The notes under the pieces: generated by a model
Database searches by the model: none
Told to the model about the DNA's origin: nothing
What the model saw: the letters and a program-made list of their open reading frames with translations, nothing else
Made by a program: the position numbers and the translations under genes
In this document: positions 17,651 through 27,584 of the stretch, one piece after another
How positions within the stretch are numbered: the stretch's first letter is position 1
Layout of the letters: every line of letters starts with the position of its first letter
Assembly: GCF_019139815.1 (NCBI RefSeq)
Contig: NZ_CP077079.1
Coordinates: forward strand, 1,054,001-1,118,000
Length of the DNA stretch: 64,000 bases
Source: Pseudomonas asgharzadehiana
Lineage (GTDB): Bacteria; Pseudomonadota; Gammaproteobacteria; Pseudomonadales; Pseudomonadaceae
Reading direction: 5' to 3'

Positions 17651-17689
17651 AACAATACCTAGTGCACCCTTTGCACTAACTAGGAGAAC
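17651..17689 (+). promoter_or_regulatory. fruB leader: CA-motif-like tract, hairpin and ribosome-binding site
   Basis: AACAATAC (17651-17658) is one base short of the AAnAAnAA motif bound by Hfq/Crc. TAGTGCA (17660-17666) pairs with TGCACTA (17672-17678) around CCCTT, and TAGGAG, the ribosome-binding site, follows directly (17681-17686). Catabolite control of fruB translation is a reasonable inference. Confidence 0.4.
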
Positions 17690-17692
17690 GGC

Positions 17693-20551
17693 ATGCTTGA
17701 GCTCACTGTAGAGCAGATATCCATGGGCCAAGTGGCTGTGGATAAATCTGCTGCCTTGCACCTGCTCGCAGACAAACTGGTGGCCGATGGCCTGGTCGTC
17801 GAGGGTTATCTCAGCGGTTTGCAGGCCCGTGAAGCCCAAGGCTCGACTTTTCTCGGCCAAGGTATTGCCATCCCCCACGGCACTCCCGAAACCCGCGACC
17901 AGGTTTTTCTTACCGGCGTGCGCCTGCTGCAGTTCCCCGAAGGGGTGGACTGGGGCGACGGCCAGATCGTCTACCTGGCGATTGGTATTGCCGCCCAATC
18001 GGATGAACACCTGCGCCTGCTGCAACTGCTTACCCGTGCCCTCGGCGAAACCGACCTGGGCCAGGCGCTGCGCCGTGCCGCGAGCGCCGAAGCCTTGCTG
18101 AAACTGTTGCAAGGCGCGCCGCAGGAACTGGCGCTGGATGCGCAGATGATCAGCCTCGGCGTGTCCGCCGACGACTTCGAAGAGCTGGTGTGGCGAGGTG
18201 CGCGCCTGTTGCGCCAGGCCGATTGCGTGAGCAATGGCTTTGCCGCGGTGCTGCAGCAGGTCGATGCACTGCCACTGGGCGATGGCCTGTGGTGGCTGCA
18301 CAGTGAGCAGACGGTCAAGCGTCCGGGCCTGGCGTTTGTCACACCGGACAAGCCCATGCGTTACCTCGGCCAGCCGCTCAACGGTCTGTTCTGCCTGGCC
18401 AGCCTTGGCGAAGCGCACCAGGCCTTGCTGGAGCGCCTGTGCGCCTTGTTGATTGAAGGCCGCGGCCAAGAGTTGGGGCGCGCTACCAGCAGTCGCGCGG
18501 TGCTGGAAGTATTGGGCGGCGAACTGCCGCCTGACTGGCCGAGCGCCCGCATCACCCTGGCCAACGCCCACGGCCTGCATGCACGCCCGGCGAAGATCCT
18601 CGCGCAACTGGCCAAGAGTTTTGACGGCGACCTGCGTGTGCGCATCGTCGATGGTCCGGTAGGCGCCGTGTCGGTGAAAAGCCTGAGCAAGCTGCTCAGC
18701 CTCGGCGCGCGTCGCGGCCAGGTGCTGGAATTTGTCGCCGAGCCGAGCATTGCCGGTGATGCCCTGCCCGCGCTGTTGGCGGCGGTGCAAGAGGGCCTCG
18801 GCGAAGAGGTCGAGGCGTTGCCGACGGTGAGCGCCCAGCCCGAAGTGCTCGATATCGAGCCGGCAGTCAGCGCGCCGCCGGCCGGCAGCCAGGTGCAGGC
18901 AATTGCCGCCGCGCCGGGCATTGCCATCGGCCCTGCGCATATCCAGGTCCAGCAAGTCTTCGACTACCCGCTGCGCGGCGAAACCTCGGCCGTTGAGCGT
19001 CAGCGCCTGCAAGCCGCCCTGGCGGACGTGCGCCGGGATATCCAGGGCTTGATCGAACGTAACCCGTCCAAGGCGATCCGTGAGATTTTCATCACTCACC
19101 AGGAAATGCTCGACGACCCCGAACTGACCGACGAAGTCGACACGCGCCTCAAGCAGGGCGAGAGCGCCGAAGCCGCGTGGATGAGCGTGATCGAAGCCGC
19201 CGCCAAGCAGCAGGAGGCATTGCAGGACGCCTTGCTCGCCGAGCGCGCCGCCGACCTGCGCGACATCGGCCGGCGTGTATTGGCGCAATTGTGCGGCGTC
19301 GAAGGCGCCCAGGAGCCGAGTGAGCCTTACATCCTGGTGATGGACGAAGTCGGCCCCTCCGATGTTGCGCGCCTGGACCCGACTCGCGTCGCCGGCATCC
19401 TCACCGCCCGTGGCGGCGCCACGGCGCACAGTGCCATCGTCGCGCGCGCCCTCGGCATTCCCGCGTTGGTGGGCGCCGGCCCCGGCGTGTTGTTGTTGGC
19501 CGCCGGCACGCCGCTGTTGCTCGATGGTCAGCGCGGCCGCCTGCATGTGGACGCCGACGCCGCGACCCTGCAACGCGCCACCGTTGAACGCGACACCCGC
19601 GAACAACGCCTGCAAGCCGCTGCGGCCCAGCGCCACGAACCGGCCCTGACCCGCGATGGTCATGCCGTGGAAGTGTTCGCCAACATCGGCGAAAGCGCCG
19701 GGGTGGCCAGCGCGGTGGAGCAGGGCGCCGAAGGCATCGGTTTGCTGCGTACCGAACTGATTTTCATGGCGCACCCCCAAGCCCCGGACGAAGCCACCCA
19801 GGAAGCCGAATACCGCCGCGTGCTCGATGGCCTCGGCGGGCGCCCGCTGGTGGTGCGTACCCTCGATGTGGGCGGTGACAAGCCGTTGCCTTACTGGCCG
19901 ATTGCCGAGGAAGAAAACCCCTTTCTCGGTGTGCGCGGTATTCGCCTGACCCTGCAGCGCCCGCAGATCATGGAAGCGCAGTTGCGCGCATTGCTGCGTT
20001 CCGCCGACAGCCGCCCGTTGCGCATCATGTTCCCCATGGTCGGCAGCGTGGATGAATGGCGCGCGGCCCGCGACATGACCGAACGCCTGCGCCTGGATAT
20101 TCCGGTGGCGGATCTGCAATTGGGCATCATGATCGAAGTGCCCTCCGCCGCGTTGTTGGCGCCGGTGCTGGCCAAGGAGGTCGACTTTTTCAGCGTCGGC
20201 ACCAACGACCTGACCCAATACACCCTGGCCATCGACCGTGGCCACCCGACCTTGTCGGCCCAGGCCGATGGCCTGCACCCGGCGGTGTTGCAACTGATCG
20301 ACATCACCGTGCGCGCGGCCCATGCCCATGGCAAATGGGTCGGCGTGTGCGGCGAGCTGGCGGCGGACCCGCTGGCGGTGCCGGTGCTGGTCGGCCTGGG
20401 CGTGGATGAGTTGAGCGTGTCGGCCCGCAGCATTCCCGAAGTGAAAGCGCGGGTGCGTGAATTCAGTCTGAGCGAGGCCCAGCGCCTGGCGCAACAAGCA
20501 CTGGCGGTGGGTTCCCCTGCCGAAGTGCGTGCCCTAGTGGAGGCCGTGTAA
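17693..20551 (+). CDS. fruB: PTS fructose multiphosphoryl transfer protein (EIIA-HPr-EI)
   Basis: A 952-residue fusion that carries phosphate from PEP to the fructose permease. Domain order: EIIA-Fru with phospho-His62 (IAIPHGT), HPr-like domain with His296 (HGLHARPAK), and enzyme I with His579 (GGATAHSAIVARALG) and the PEP-binding C-terminal barrel (GTNDLTQYTLAIDRG, VGVCGELAADP). All active histidines are intact. It is the only sugar PTS energy-coupling protein seen here. fruK starts at the next base after the stop codon. Expression should be repressed by Cra through the operator at 17544-17555. Confidence 0.97.
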   Translation: MLELTVEQISMGQVAVDKSAALHLLADKLVADGLVVEGYLSGLQAREAQGSTFLGQGIAIPHGTPETRDQVFLTGVRLLQFPEGVDWGDGQIVYLAIGIAAQSDEHLRLLQLLTRALGETDLGQALRRAASAEALLKLLQGAPQELALDAQMISLGVSADDFEELVWRGARLLRQADCVSNGFAAVLQQVDALPLGDGLWWLHSEQTVKRPGLAFVTPDKPMRYLGQPLNGLFCLASLGEAHQALLERLCALLIEGRGQELGRATSSRAVLEVLGGELPPDWPSARITLANAHGLHARPAKILAQLAKSFDGDLRVRIVDGPVGAVSVKSLSKLLSLGARRGQVLEFVAEPSIAGDALPALLAAVQEGLGEEVEALPTVSAQPEVLDIEPAVSAPPAGSQVQAIAAAPGIAIGPAHIQVQQVFDYPLRGETSAVERQRLQAALADVRRDIQGLIERNPSKAIREIFITHQEMLDDPELTDEVDTRLKQGESAEAAWMSVIEAAAKQQEALQDALLAERAADLRDIGRRVLAQLCGVEGAQEPSEPYILVMDEVGPSDVARLDPTRVAGILTARGGATAHSAIVARALGIPALVGAGPGVLLLAAGTPLLLDGQRGRLHVDADAATLQRATVERDTREQRLQAAAAQRHEPALTRDGHAVEVFANIGESAGVASAVEQGAEGIGLLRTELIFMAHPQAPDEATQEAEYRRVLDGLGGRPLVVRTLDVGGDKPLPYWPIAEEENPFLGVRGIRLTLQRPQIMEAQLRALLRSADSRPLRIMFPMVGSVDEWRAARDMTERLRLDIPVADLQLGIMIEVPSAALLAPVLAKEVDFFSVGTNDLTQYTLAIDRGHPTLSAQADGLHPAVLQLIDITVRAAHAHGKWVGVCGELAADPLAVPVLVGLGVDELSVSARSIPEVKARVREFSLSEAQRLAQQALAVGSPAEVRALVEAV

Positions 20552-21472
20552 ATGGCAAGGATTCTAACCCTGACGCTGAACCCGGCGTTGGACCTGACGG
20601 TGCGTTTGCCGCGCCTGGCGCCCGGTGCAGTCAACCGCAGCGAAACCCTGCTGACCCATGCCGCCGGCAAGGGCGTGAATGTCGCCCAAGTGCTGGCCGA
20701 CCTGGGGCATCACGTAAGCGTCGGCGGGTTTCTCGGCAGCGCAAACCCCCAGGCGTTCGAGGCGCTGATCGCCGGCCGTGGGTTTGGCGACGTGTTCATT
20801 CGTGTACCGGGCGAAACCCGCAGCAATATCAAGATTGCCGAACAGGATGGCCGGGTTACCGATATCAATGCGCCGGGGCCGCTGGTGAGTGAGCAGGCGC
20901 AACAAGACCTGCTCAACAGGATCGCAACCGTCGGCCTCGACTTCGATGTGGTGGTGGTGGCCGGCAGCTTGCCGCGCGGCGTCAGCCCGCAGTGGTTTCA
21001 GGGCATGTTGGAGCACCTCAAAAACCTCGGATTGAAAGTCGTGTTGGACACCAGCGGCGAAGCGCTGCGCGCCGGTTTGAAGGCAGGCCCCTGGATGGTC
21101 AAGCCCAATACCGAAGAACTGGCCGAGGCGCTGGACAACGCCACCGATGCCGTCAGCCAACTGCGTCAACAGGGTGTGGAGCACGTGGTGGTTTCCGACG
21201 GTGCCGCAGGCGTGACCTGGTACAGCTCGGGTGCGACGCTGCATGCCACGCCGCCACGGGTGACGGTGGCCAGCACCGTGGGCGCCGGCGACTCGCTGCT
21301 GGCCGGCATGCTGCATGGTCTGCTCAGCGGCGACACGCCCGAGCAAACGCTGCGCCGTGCCACCGCGATTGCCGCGATGGCGGTGACGCAGATCGGTTTC
21401 GGCATCAGCGATGACGCGCACTTGGCGCGTCTCGAAAGCGGCGTTGTTGTACGCCCGCTGACAGAACAATAA
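20552..21472 (+). CDS. fruK: 1-phosphofructokinase
   Basis: PfkB-family kinase of 306 residues that converts fructose-1-phosphate to fructose-1,6-bisphosphate. The N-terminal TLTLNPALDLTVRL is typical of FruK/LacC. GKGVNVAQVLADLG is the first PfkB signature and STVGAGDSLLAGMLHG carries the catalytic Asp and anion hole. The ATG begins immediately after the fruB stop with no gap, so translation is likely coupled. Its substrate is also the inducer that releases Cra, which makes FruK part of the feedback. Confidence 0.95.
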   Translation: MARILTLTLNPALDLTVRLPRLAPGAVNRSETLLTHAAGKGVNVAQVLADLGHHVSVGGFLGSANPQAFEALIAGRGFGDVFIRVPGETRSNIKIAEQDGRVTDINAPGPLVSEQAQQDLLNRIATVGLDFDVVVVAGSLPRGVSPQWFQGMLEHLKNLGLKVVLDTSGEALRAGLKAGPWMVKPNTEELAEALDNATDAVSQLRQQGVEHVVVSDGAAGVTWYSSGATLHATPPRVTVASTVGAGDSLLAGMLHGLLSGDTPEQTLRRATAIAAMAVTQIGFGISDDAHLARLESGVVVRPLTEQ

Positions 21473-21483
21473 GAGGGTTTGTG

Positions 21484-23202
21484 ATGAAGTTAGCCATTGT
21501 TACTGCCTGCCCCAACGGCATGGTCACCAGTGTGCTGTGCGCCCGCTTGTTGGACGCCGCCGCGCAACGCCAGGGTTGGAGCACCAGCGTCGAAGTGGTG
21601 GATACGCAGCACCCGGAGCGCGCGTTGTCCCAGGCCACGATCGACGGCGCCGAATGGGTGTTGCTGGTCAGCAGCACACCAGTGGATATGCAGCGGTTTG
21701 TCGGCAAGCGCGTATTCCAGAGCACCCCGGCGCAGGCGTTGGCGGATGTCGAAGCGGTGCTGCGTCGCGGTGCTGAAGAAGCCCAGGTATTTGTCGCCAG
21801 CCTAGCCCCCGTTGCGCCGAAGAGTGCCCCGCGGATCGTGGCGATCACGGCCTGCCCGACCGGCGTCGCCCACACCTTCATGGCCGCCGAAGCTTTGCAG
21901 CAGACGGCCAGGCGCCTTGGTTACGACTTGCAGGTCGAGACCCAAGGCTCGGTTGGGGCGCGTACGCCGTTGAGCCCGCAGGCCATCGCCGATGCCGATG
22001 TGGTGTTGCTCGCGGCCGACATCGAAGTCGCCACCGAGCGCTTCGCCGGCAAGAAAATCTACCGTTGCGGCACCGGCATTGCCCTCAAGCAATCCGAGGC
22101 GACCCTCAACAAGGCCCTGGCCGAAGGCAGCGTTGAAAGCGCGGCCAGCGGCGCGGTGGCCAAGCCGGAAAAAACCGGCGTGTACAAACACCTGCTCACC
22201 GGGGTGTCGTTCATGTTGCCGATGGTGGTGGCGGGCGGGTTGTTGATCGCGTTGTCGTTCGCGTTCGGCATTCACGCGTTTGAACAGCCAGGCACTCTCG
22301 CGGCGGCGTTGAAAACCATCGGCAACAGCGCCTTTACGTTGATGGTGCCACTGCTGGCGGGTTATATCGCGTACTCGATTGCCGACCGTCCTGGCATTGC
22401 GCCCGGCATGATCGGCGGCCTGTTGGCCGGCACGTTGGGCGCGGGGTTTATCGGCGGGATCCTGGCGGGTTTCCTGGCGGGCTACAGCGTCAAGCTGATC
22501 AGCCGTGCCGTGCGCTTGCCGCAGAGCATGGAGGCGCTCAAGCCGATCCTGATCATCCCGTTGCTGGCGAGCCTGTTCACCGGCCTTGCGATGATCTATC
22601 TGGTGGGGCCGCCGGTGGCGCGCATGCTCACCGGGCTGACCGACTTCCTCAGCACGATGGGCACCACCAACGCGGTGCTGCTGGGTATCTTGCTGGGCGG
22701 CATGATGTGTGTGGACCTGGGTGGGCCGATCAACAAGGCCGCGTATGCGTTTTCGGTGGGGTTACTGGCGGCGTCCAGTGGCGCGCCGATGGCCGCGACC
22801 ATGGCCGCCGGCATGGTGCCGCCAATCGGTATGGGCATCGCCACGTTCCTGGCACGGCGCAAATTTGCCCAGACCGAGCGCGAAGCCGGCAAGGCCGCGA
22901 TGATCCTTGGTTTGTGCTTTATCTCCGAGGGCGCGATTCCGTTTGCCGCCAAAGACCCGCTGCGCGTGATCCCGGCCAGCATCGCCGGCGGTGCATTGAC
23001 CGGCGCCTTGTCGATGTACTTCGGCTGTGTGCTGGCGGCGCCCCATGGCGGATTGTTCGTCCTGGTGATCCCGAATGCAATCAACCATGCGCTGTTGTAC
23101 CTACTGGCGATTATGGCCGGCAGCCTGTTGACCGGCGTGGTGTACGCGTTGATCAAGCGCCCGGAAGCGGTGGAGCTGGCAGTCACCACCGCCAAGGCCT
23201 GA
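21484..23202 (+). CDS. fruA: PTS fructose-specific permease EIIBC
   Basis: A 572-residue membrane permease that imports fructose and phosphorylates it to fructose-1-phosphate. It has two tandem IIB modules: the first begins at MKLAIVTACPNGM (Cys9), and the second carries the phospho-cysteine Cys124 in TACPTGVAHTFMAAEAL. The IIC domain, with about ten membrane segments, starts near residue 235 (KHLLTGVSFMLPMVVAGGLL). ATG at 21484 is used; a GTG three bases upstream is in frame but AAGAGGG spacing favours the ATG. Last gene of fruBKA; a REP palindrome follows. Confidence 0.95.
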   Translation: MKLAIVTACPNGMVTSVLCARLLDAAAQRQGWSTSVEVVDTQHPERALSQATIDGAEWVLLVSSTPVDMQRFVGKRVFQSTPAQALADVEAVLRRGAEEAQVFVASLAPVAPKSAPRIVAITACPTGVAHTFMAAEALQQTARRLGYDLQVETQGSVGARTPLSPQAIADADVVLLAADIEVATERFAGKKIYRCGTGIALKQSEATLNKALAEGSVESAASGAVAKPEKTGVYKHLLTGVSFMLPMVVAGGLLIALSFAFGIHAFEQPGTLAAALKTIGNSAFTLMVPLLAGYIAYSIADRPGIAPGMIGGLLAGTLGAGFIGGILAGFLAGYSVKLISRAVRLPQSMEALKPILIIPLLASLFTGLAMIYLVGPPVARMLTGLTDFLSTMGTTNAVLLGILLGGMMCVDLGGPINKAAYAFSVGLLAASSGAPMAATMAAGMVPPIGMGIATFLARRKFAQTEREAGKAAMILGLCFISEGAIPFAAKDPLRVIPASIAGGALTGALSMYFGCVLAAPHGGLFVLVIPNAINHALLYLLAIMAGSLLTGVVYALIKRPEAVELAVTTAKA

Positions 23203-23213
23203 CACCCTTCAAT

Positions 23214-23237
23214 AATGTGGGGGCTTGCTCCCACATT
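23214..23237. repeat. REP palindrome
   Basis: AATGTGGGGGCT and GCTCCCACATT form a near-perfect inverted repeat, a short member of the GTGGGAGGGGGCTTGCTCCC class, between fruA and the PhoD gene. Confidence 0.75.
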
Positions 23238-23324
23238 GGAGCTCGGCTCACCGCAGGGTGAGTGTCACATTCGCTTCATTCCTGCGTGTTTAAGTGCCCT
23301 TTTGATTCTCAAGAGGGCACCCGC

Positions 23325-24866
23325 ATGAGCCACTTCGATCTGGGCCGTCGCCGCGTGATGCAAGCCGTCGGCGCCGGTCTTTTGCTGCCGGGCCTGGCGC
23401 CTGCGGTGATCGCGTCGGTCAAGGACCGGCCGCAACTCACTGACGGTGTGCAGTCCGGCGACCTGCTTGGCGACCGCGCCATGATCTGGAGCCGCAGCGA
23501 CCGCCCGGCGCGCATGGTGGTGGAGTGGGACACCCGCAGTGTCTTCAGCAACCCGCGTCGATTCGTTTCGCCGCTGGCCGATAACCGCAGCGACTTTACC
23601 GCCCGCGTTGAACTCAGCGGGCTGCCCGCCGACCAGGCGATTTTCTACCGCGTGCACTTCGAAGATGCCCAGACGGGCATCGCCAGCGAGCCCTGGTTTG
23701 GCCACCTGCGCAGCGTGCCGCAACAGCGGCGCGACATCCGCTTTGTGTGGAGTGGCGACACCGTCGGCCAGGGCTTCGGCATCAACCCGGACATCGGCGG
23801 CATGCGCATCTACGAAGCCATGCGCCTGCGCCTGCCGGACTTCTTTATCCACAGCGGCGACACCATCTACGCCGACGGCCCGGTACCGACGCAACTGACC
23901 ACCGAGGACGGGCGCATCTGGCGCAACATCACCACCGAAGCCAAGAGCAAGGTCGCCCAAACCCTTGACGAATATCGCGGTAATTACCGCTACAACCTGC
24001 TGGATGAAAACGTGCGCCGCTTCAATGCCGAGGTGCCGCAGATCTGGCAGTGGGACGACCACGAGGTGGTGAATAACTGGTCGCCAAGCAAGCAGCTCGA
24101 TGAGCGTTACCAGACCAAGGACGTCAACACCTTGGTGGGGCGCGCGCGTCAGGCCTGGCTCGAATATGCGCCGATGCGCCTGCAGAGCGCCGACGGCGGT
24201 GGGCGGATTTATCGCAAGCTCAGCTACGGCCCGTTGCTGGATGTGTTCGTGCTCGACATGCGCAGCTATCGCGGTGGCAACGATGACAACCTGGGCGGCG
24301 CCAAACCCTTCCTGGGCCGCGAGCAACTCGATTGGCTCAAGCGCGAACTCAAGGCTTCCACGGCGCAGTGGAAGGTAATTGCCGCGGATATGCCGATTGG
24401 CCTGGGTGTACCCGACGGTGAAGTCAGCCCCGGCGTGCCACGCTGGGAAGCCATTGCCAATGGTGACCCTGGCGCGGCGCAAGGTCGCGAGCTGGAAATT
24501 GCCGAGCTGCTGGGCTTTTTAAGGGCGCAACAGGTGCGTAACCACCTGTGGCTGACGGCGGATGTGCACTACTGCGCAGCGCATCACTATCACCCGGACC
24601 GCGCAGCGTTCCAGGATTTCGAGCCGTTCTGGGAGTTTGTCGCCGGGCCCCTGAATGCGGGGAGCTTCGGGCCCAATCCATTGGATAAAACCTTTGGCCC
24701 GGAGGTGGTGTTCGAGAAGGCACCGCCGGCGCAAAACACCTCCCCATTTGCCGGGTTTCAGTTTTTTGGCGAGGTGAACATCGATGGTCAGACGGCGGAG
24801 TTGACCGTGATATTGCGGGACTTGGATGGGATCTCGGTGTTCCAACAGAAGCTGCAACCAACCTGA
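23325..24866 (+). CDS. phoD: Alkaline phosphatase D family protein (PhoD-like), Tat-exported
   Basis: A 513-residue metallophosphatase. The N-terminus has a twin-arginine signal, GRRRVMQAVGAGLLLPGLAPAVIA, so it should fold in the cytoplasm and be exported by Tat. Motifs of PhoD include WSGDTVGQGFG, FFIHSGDTIYADGP, QIWQWDDHEVVNNW, FVLDMRSYRG and LWLTADVHYCAAHHYHP, which provide the metal ligands. The ATG at 23325 follows GAGGG; the in-frame upstream ATG at 23262 would bury the Tat motif. Stands alone between the fru operon and the iron module. Substrate probably phosphodiesters/monoesters outside the cytoplasm. Confidence 0.88.
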   Translation: MSHFDLGRRRVMQAVGAGLLLPGLAPAVIASVKDRPQLTDGVQSGDLLGDRAMIWSRSDRPARMVVEWDTRSVFSNPRRFVSPLADNRSDFTARVELSGLPADQAIFYRVHFEDAQTGIASEPWFGHLRSVPQQRRDIRFVWSGDTVGQGFGINPDIGGMRIYEAMRLRLPDFFIHSGDTIYADGPVPTQLTTEDGRIWRNITTEAKSKVAQTLDEYRGNYRYNLLDENVRRFNAEVPQIWQWDDHEVVNNWSPSKQLDERYQTKDVNTLVGRARQAWLEYAPMRLQSADGGGRIYRKLSYGPLLDVFVLDMRSYRGGNDDNLGGAKPFLGREQLDWLKRELKASTAQWKVIAADMPIGLGVPDGEVSPGVPRWEAIANGDPGAAQGRELEIAELLGFLRAQQVRNHLWLTADVHYCAAHHYHPDRAAFQDFEPFWEFVAGPLNAGSFGPNPLDKTFGPEVVFEKAPPAQNTSPFAGFQFFGEVNIDGQTAELTVILRDLDGISVFQQKLQPT

Positions 24867-24882
24867 CTTGAAATGCAATCCA

Positions 24883-24914
24883 AATGTGGGAGGGAGCAAG
24901 CCCCCTCCCACATT
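24883..24914. repeat. REP palindrome
   Basis: AATGTGGGAGGG and CCCTCCCACATT flank AGCAAGCC between convergent phoD and the PepSY reductase gene. It belongs to the GTGGGAGGGGGC class and may serve as a bidirectional terminator. Confidence 0.8.
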
Positions 24915-24922
24915 GGATCGCG

Positions 24923-27448
24923 TCAGTACACGTCTCTACGGTAACGGCCTTGCTCGATCAAGCGTTCCACCGCCTCACGTCCGAGGATATCCAGCAGTGC
25001 CTGATCCACGCCCGCCGCCATCCCCTGCAAACTGCCGCACACATAAATCGCCGCGCCATCGGCCAGCCATTTGCGCACGACATCCGCCGATTCGCGCAGT
25101 CGGTCCTGTACGTAGATCTTCTCTGCCTGATCCCGCGAGAACGCCAGGTCCAGCAAGGCCAGATCACCGCTGGCCAGCCAGCTTTGCAGCTCATCCCGGC
25201 ACAGATAGTCGTGGGCGATATTGCGTTCGCCGAACAACAACCAGTTGCGCTGCTGGCCATCGGCAATGCGTGCCTTAAGCAGGCTGCGCAGTCCGGCGAG
25301 GCCGGTGCCGTTGCCCAACAGAATCAGCGGCACCGGCGCATCCGGCAGATGGAAACCACTGTTGCGCCGCAGGCGCAGGCTGATGCCCGAGCCGACCGCC
25401 GCGTACTCGGTGAGCCAACCCGAACCCAGGCCCAGGCTGCCGTCGGGGTGGCGTTCCTGGCGCACGATCAGTTCCAGGACGCCGTCGCTGGCAATCGAGG
25501 CGATGGAATATTCACGCATGCCCAGGGGCACCAGCGCGTCCACCAGCGCCTGGGCGTGCAGGCCGACCAGATGGGTGCGGTTGTCCGGCAGTTGACGGCT
25601 GGCCAGGGCCTGGTTGAGAGGCTGCGCCAGCCCGTCGATCAGTACATCGTCGCTGCCCGCCAGGCCCAGGCCGTCAAGGAAGTGCTCGATGGCCGATGGG
25701 CAGTTGCGCGGCAGCACTTCCACCAGGTCACCGGCTTGCCAGGTGTGCGGCTTGGGCGGGGTGAGGCCCAGCAGGTATACCGCCGAGCCGCTGCTGTTGG
25801 CGTTGAGCAGGCGGCGCTGGCTGAGCGTCCAGAGTTCGTACTGCGCGGTGGGCCATGCCGTTGCGGGCGCGTGGCCGGTCAGTTGCCCCAGTTGTTGTTG
25901 CCAATGCAGCAGCGCGGCGGTGTCGCCGCTGTCCACTTCCACCGGGGCGAACAGCGGGTTGCCGCCCTGGTTGGTCAACCAGAAATGCAGGCGCCGGGCA
26001 AAGCCGCAGAAGTGCTCGTACTGGCGATCACCCAGGGCCAGCACCGAGTAGTTCAGGCCCTTGAGGGAGAGGGCTTGCCCAAGCACGCTGCGTTCGAAAC
26101 CGCGGGCGCTGTCGGGCGCTTCGCCGTCGCCGAAGGTGCTCACCACAAACAGTGCGTGGTGCGATTGGCACAGGTCATCCTGGCTGACGCTACCCAGCGG
26201 CTGCACCTTCACCGGCAGGCCGGCCGCCTGCAATTGCGCGGCGGTCTGCCAGGCCAGCTGTTCGGCAAAACCGCTCTGGCTGGCAAAGCCGATCAGCCAG
26301 GCCGGTGCATCGCTGTGGTTGGCGCCGAGGCCTTGGCGGGCATCGCGCACCTGGCGCTTTTTGCGACGACGGTCCAGGTACAGCAGCCAGCCGGTGATAA
26401 AGAACAACGGCATCAGCATCGAGCTGAGGGTGAGGAGAATGCGCCCGGTCAGGCCGAAATAGCTGCCGGTGTGCAGTGCGTAAAGGCTGGTCAGCAACTG
26501 CGCCTTGAAGCTTTTGTTGGCGTACTGATCGTGGGATTTGACCTCGCCGGTGGCCGGGTCCAGGTTGATCTGGTTCAGCGCGCGGTCATGGGGTGAGTTT
26601 TGCAGCAGGTAATAGACCGTGGCGGGCTGCCCGGCGACTGCCGGCATACGGATGTTGTAGGCGCTCAAGCCGGGGCCGGCGTTGCTGTAGATACTGCTCC
26701 AGATCGCCTCGTAATTGGCGACCGGCGCCGGGCCGGCGGGGGCTGGGCCGCGTGTGCGCACCCGTTCGTTTTGCGGGGCGTCGGACAGCAGCTTGGTCAG
26801 GCCCTGGCTGTACCAGTCGTAGGACCAGGACAGGCCCGTCAACGCCGCCAGCAGATAGGCCAACAGGCACCAGGTGCCGAATACCGAGTGCAGGTCCCAA
26901 TTGAAACTGCGGCCCTTTTTGCGCCAGTCCAGGGTCAGCCACGCACGCCAGTTCGCGACCTGGCGCGGCCAGCGCAGGTACAGGCCGGAGAGGCAGAAGA
27001 ACACCAGGATCAGGGTGCAGGCGCCGGTGATCTGCCGCCCGGTTTCACCCATGGCGAGGAAACGGTGCAATTGCAGGATAAAGCCGAAGAAGTCCTGGCC
27101 GACCACATCACCCCGATAGTCGCCGGTGTAGGGGTCGAAGTAGCGCATCTGGCCCCGGCGTTCGCCCGGCGGCGGGGTGAAGGACACGCGTGCGGCGAGG
27201 CCGCTGTCGCGTTCTACCCAGAGCATGGCCACGGTTTTGCCTTCGGTGGCTTCCAGTTTGCGCACCAGTTCGGCGGGTGGCAGCACGCCGGCTTCGCGTT
27301 TTTCTACGCTCAGTACGCTGGGGTTGAGCGCGCGCAGTAGTTCATCCTGAAACGAGACCGCCGCCCCGGTGATCCCCATCAAGGCCAGCACCAGCCCGGC
27401 AGTGATGCCGAAGAACCAGTGCAACTGGAACAGGGTTTTCTTCAACAC
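24923..27448 (-). CDS. PepSY-domain flavodoxin/FAD reductase (iron-uptake associated)
   Basis: An 841-residue membrane flavoprotein. Residues 1-400 form a PepSY_TM region with about four membrane helices ([76 protein letters not shown]). A flavodoxin domain follows ([14 protein letters not shown]), then a sulfite-reductase/cytochrome-P450-reductase-like FAD and NAD(P)H module ([38 protein letters not shown]). This design suits electron transfer from NADPH across the membrane, for example to release iron from siderophores in the periplasm. It lies 136 bases downstream of the piuA-like receptor on the same strand, as PA4513 does next to piuA in P. aeruginosa. Confidence 0.85.
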   Translation of the reverse strand: MLKKTLFQLHWFFGITAGLVLALMGITGAAVSFQDELLRALNPSVLSVEKREAGVLPPAELVRKLEATEGKTVAMLWVERDSGLAARVSFTPPPGERRGQMRYFDPYTGDYRGDVVGQDFFGFILQLHRFLAMGETGRQITGACTLILVFFCLSGLYLRWPRQVANWRAWLTLDWRKKGRSFNWDLHSVFGTWCLLAYLLAALTGLSWSYDWYSQGLTKLLSDAPQNERVRTRGPAPAGPAPVANYEAIWSSIYSNAGPGLSAYNIRMPAVAGQPATVYYLLQNSPHDRALNQINLDPATGEVKSHDQYANKSFKAQLLTSLYALHTGSYFGLTGRILLTLSSMLMPLFFITGWLLYLDRRRKKRQVRDARQGLGANHSDAPAWLIGFASQSGFAEQLAWQTAAQLQAAGLPVKVQPLGSVSQDDLCQSHHALFVVSTFGDGEAPDSARGFERSVLGQALSLKGLNYSVLALGDRQYEHFCGFARRLHFWLTNQGGNPLFAPVEVDSGDTAALLHWQQQLGQLTGHAPATAWPTAQYELWTLSQRRLLNANSSGSAVYLLGLTPPKPHTWQAGDLVEVLPRNCPSAIEHFLDGLGLAGSDDVLIDGLAQPLNQALASRQLPDNRTHLVGLHAQALVDALVPLGMREYSIASIASDGVLELIVRQERHPDGSLGLGSGWLTEYAAVGSGISLRLRRNSGFHLPDAPVPLILLGNGTGLAGLRSLLKARIADGQQRNWLLFGERNIAHDYLCRDELQSWLASGDLALLDLAFSRDQAEKIYVQDRLRESADVVRKWLADGAAIYVCGSLQGMAAGVDQALLDILGREAVERLIEQGRYRRDVY

Positions 27449-27584
27449 GTCTGACCGCCTCGTCTATCTGGGTATGTAGGGCACGGCGCGCATTATGCCG
27501 TGGCTTGTCGAGAAACATTCTGTTTTACATAAAAAAGCCCCGCGCATCCGATGCGTGGGGCTGTTTGCTGCGTGTCGCGGCGGT

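Noticed and set aside
17633..20497. A 954-codon open frame antisense to fruB
   Set aside because: It is the exact complement of a gene with intact EIIA, HPr and EI active sites; its composition is the His/Gln/Arg-rich type that arises from the reverse strand of high-GC genes.
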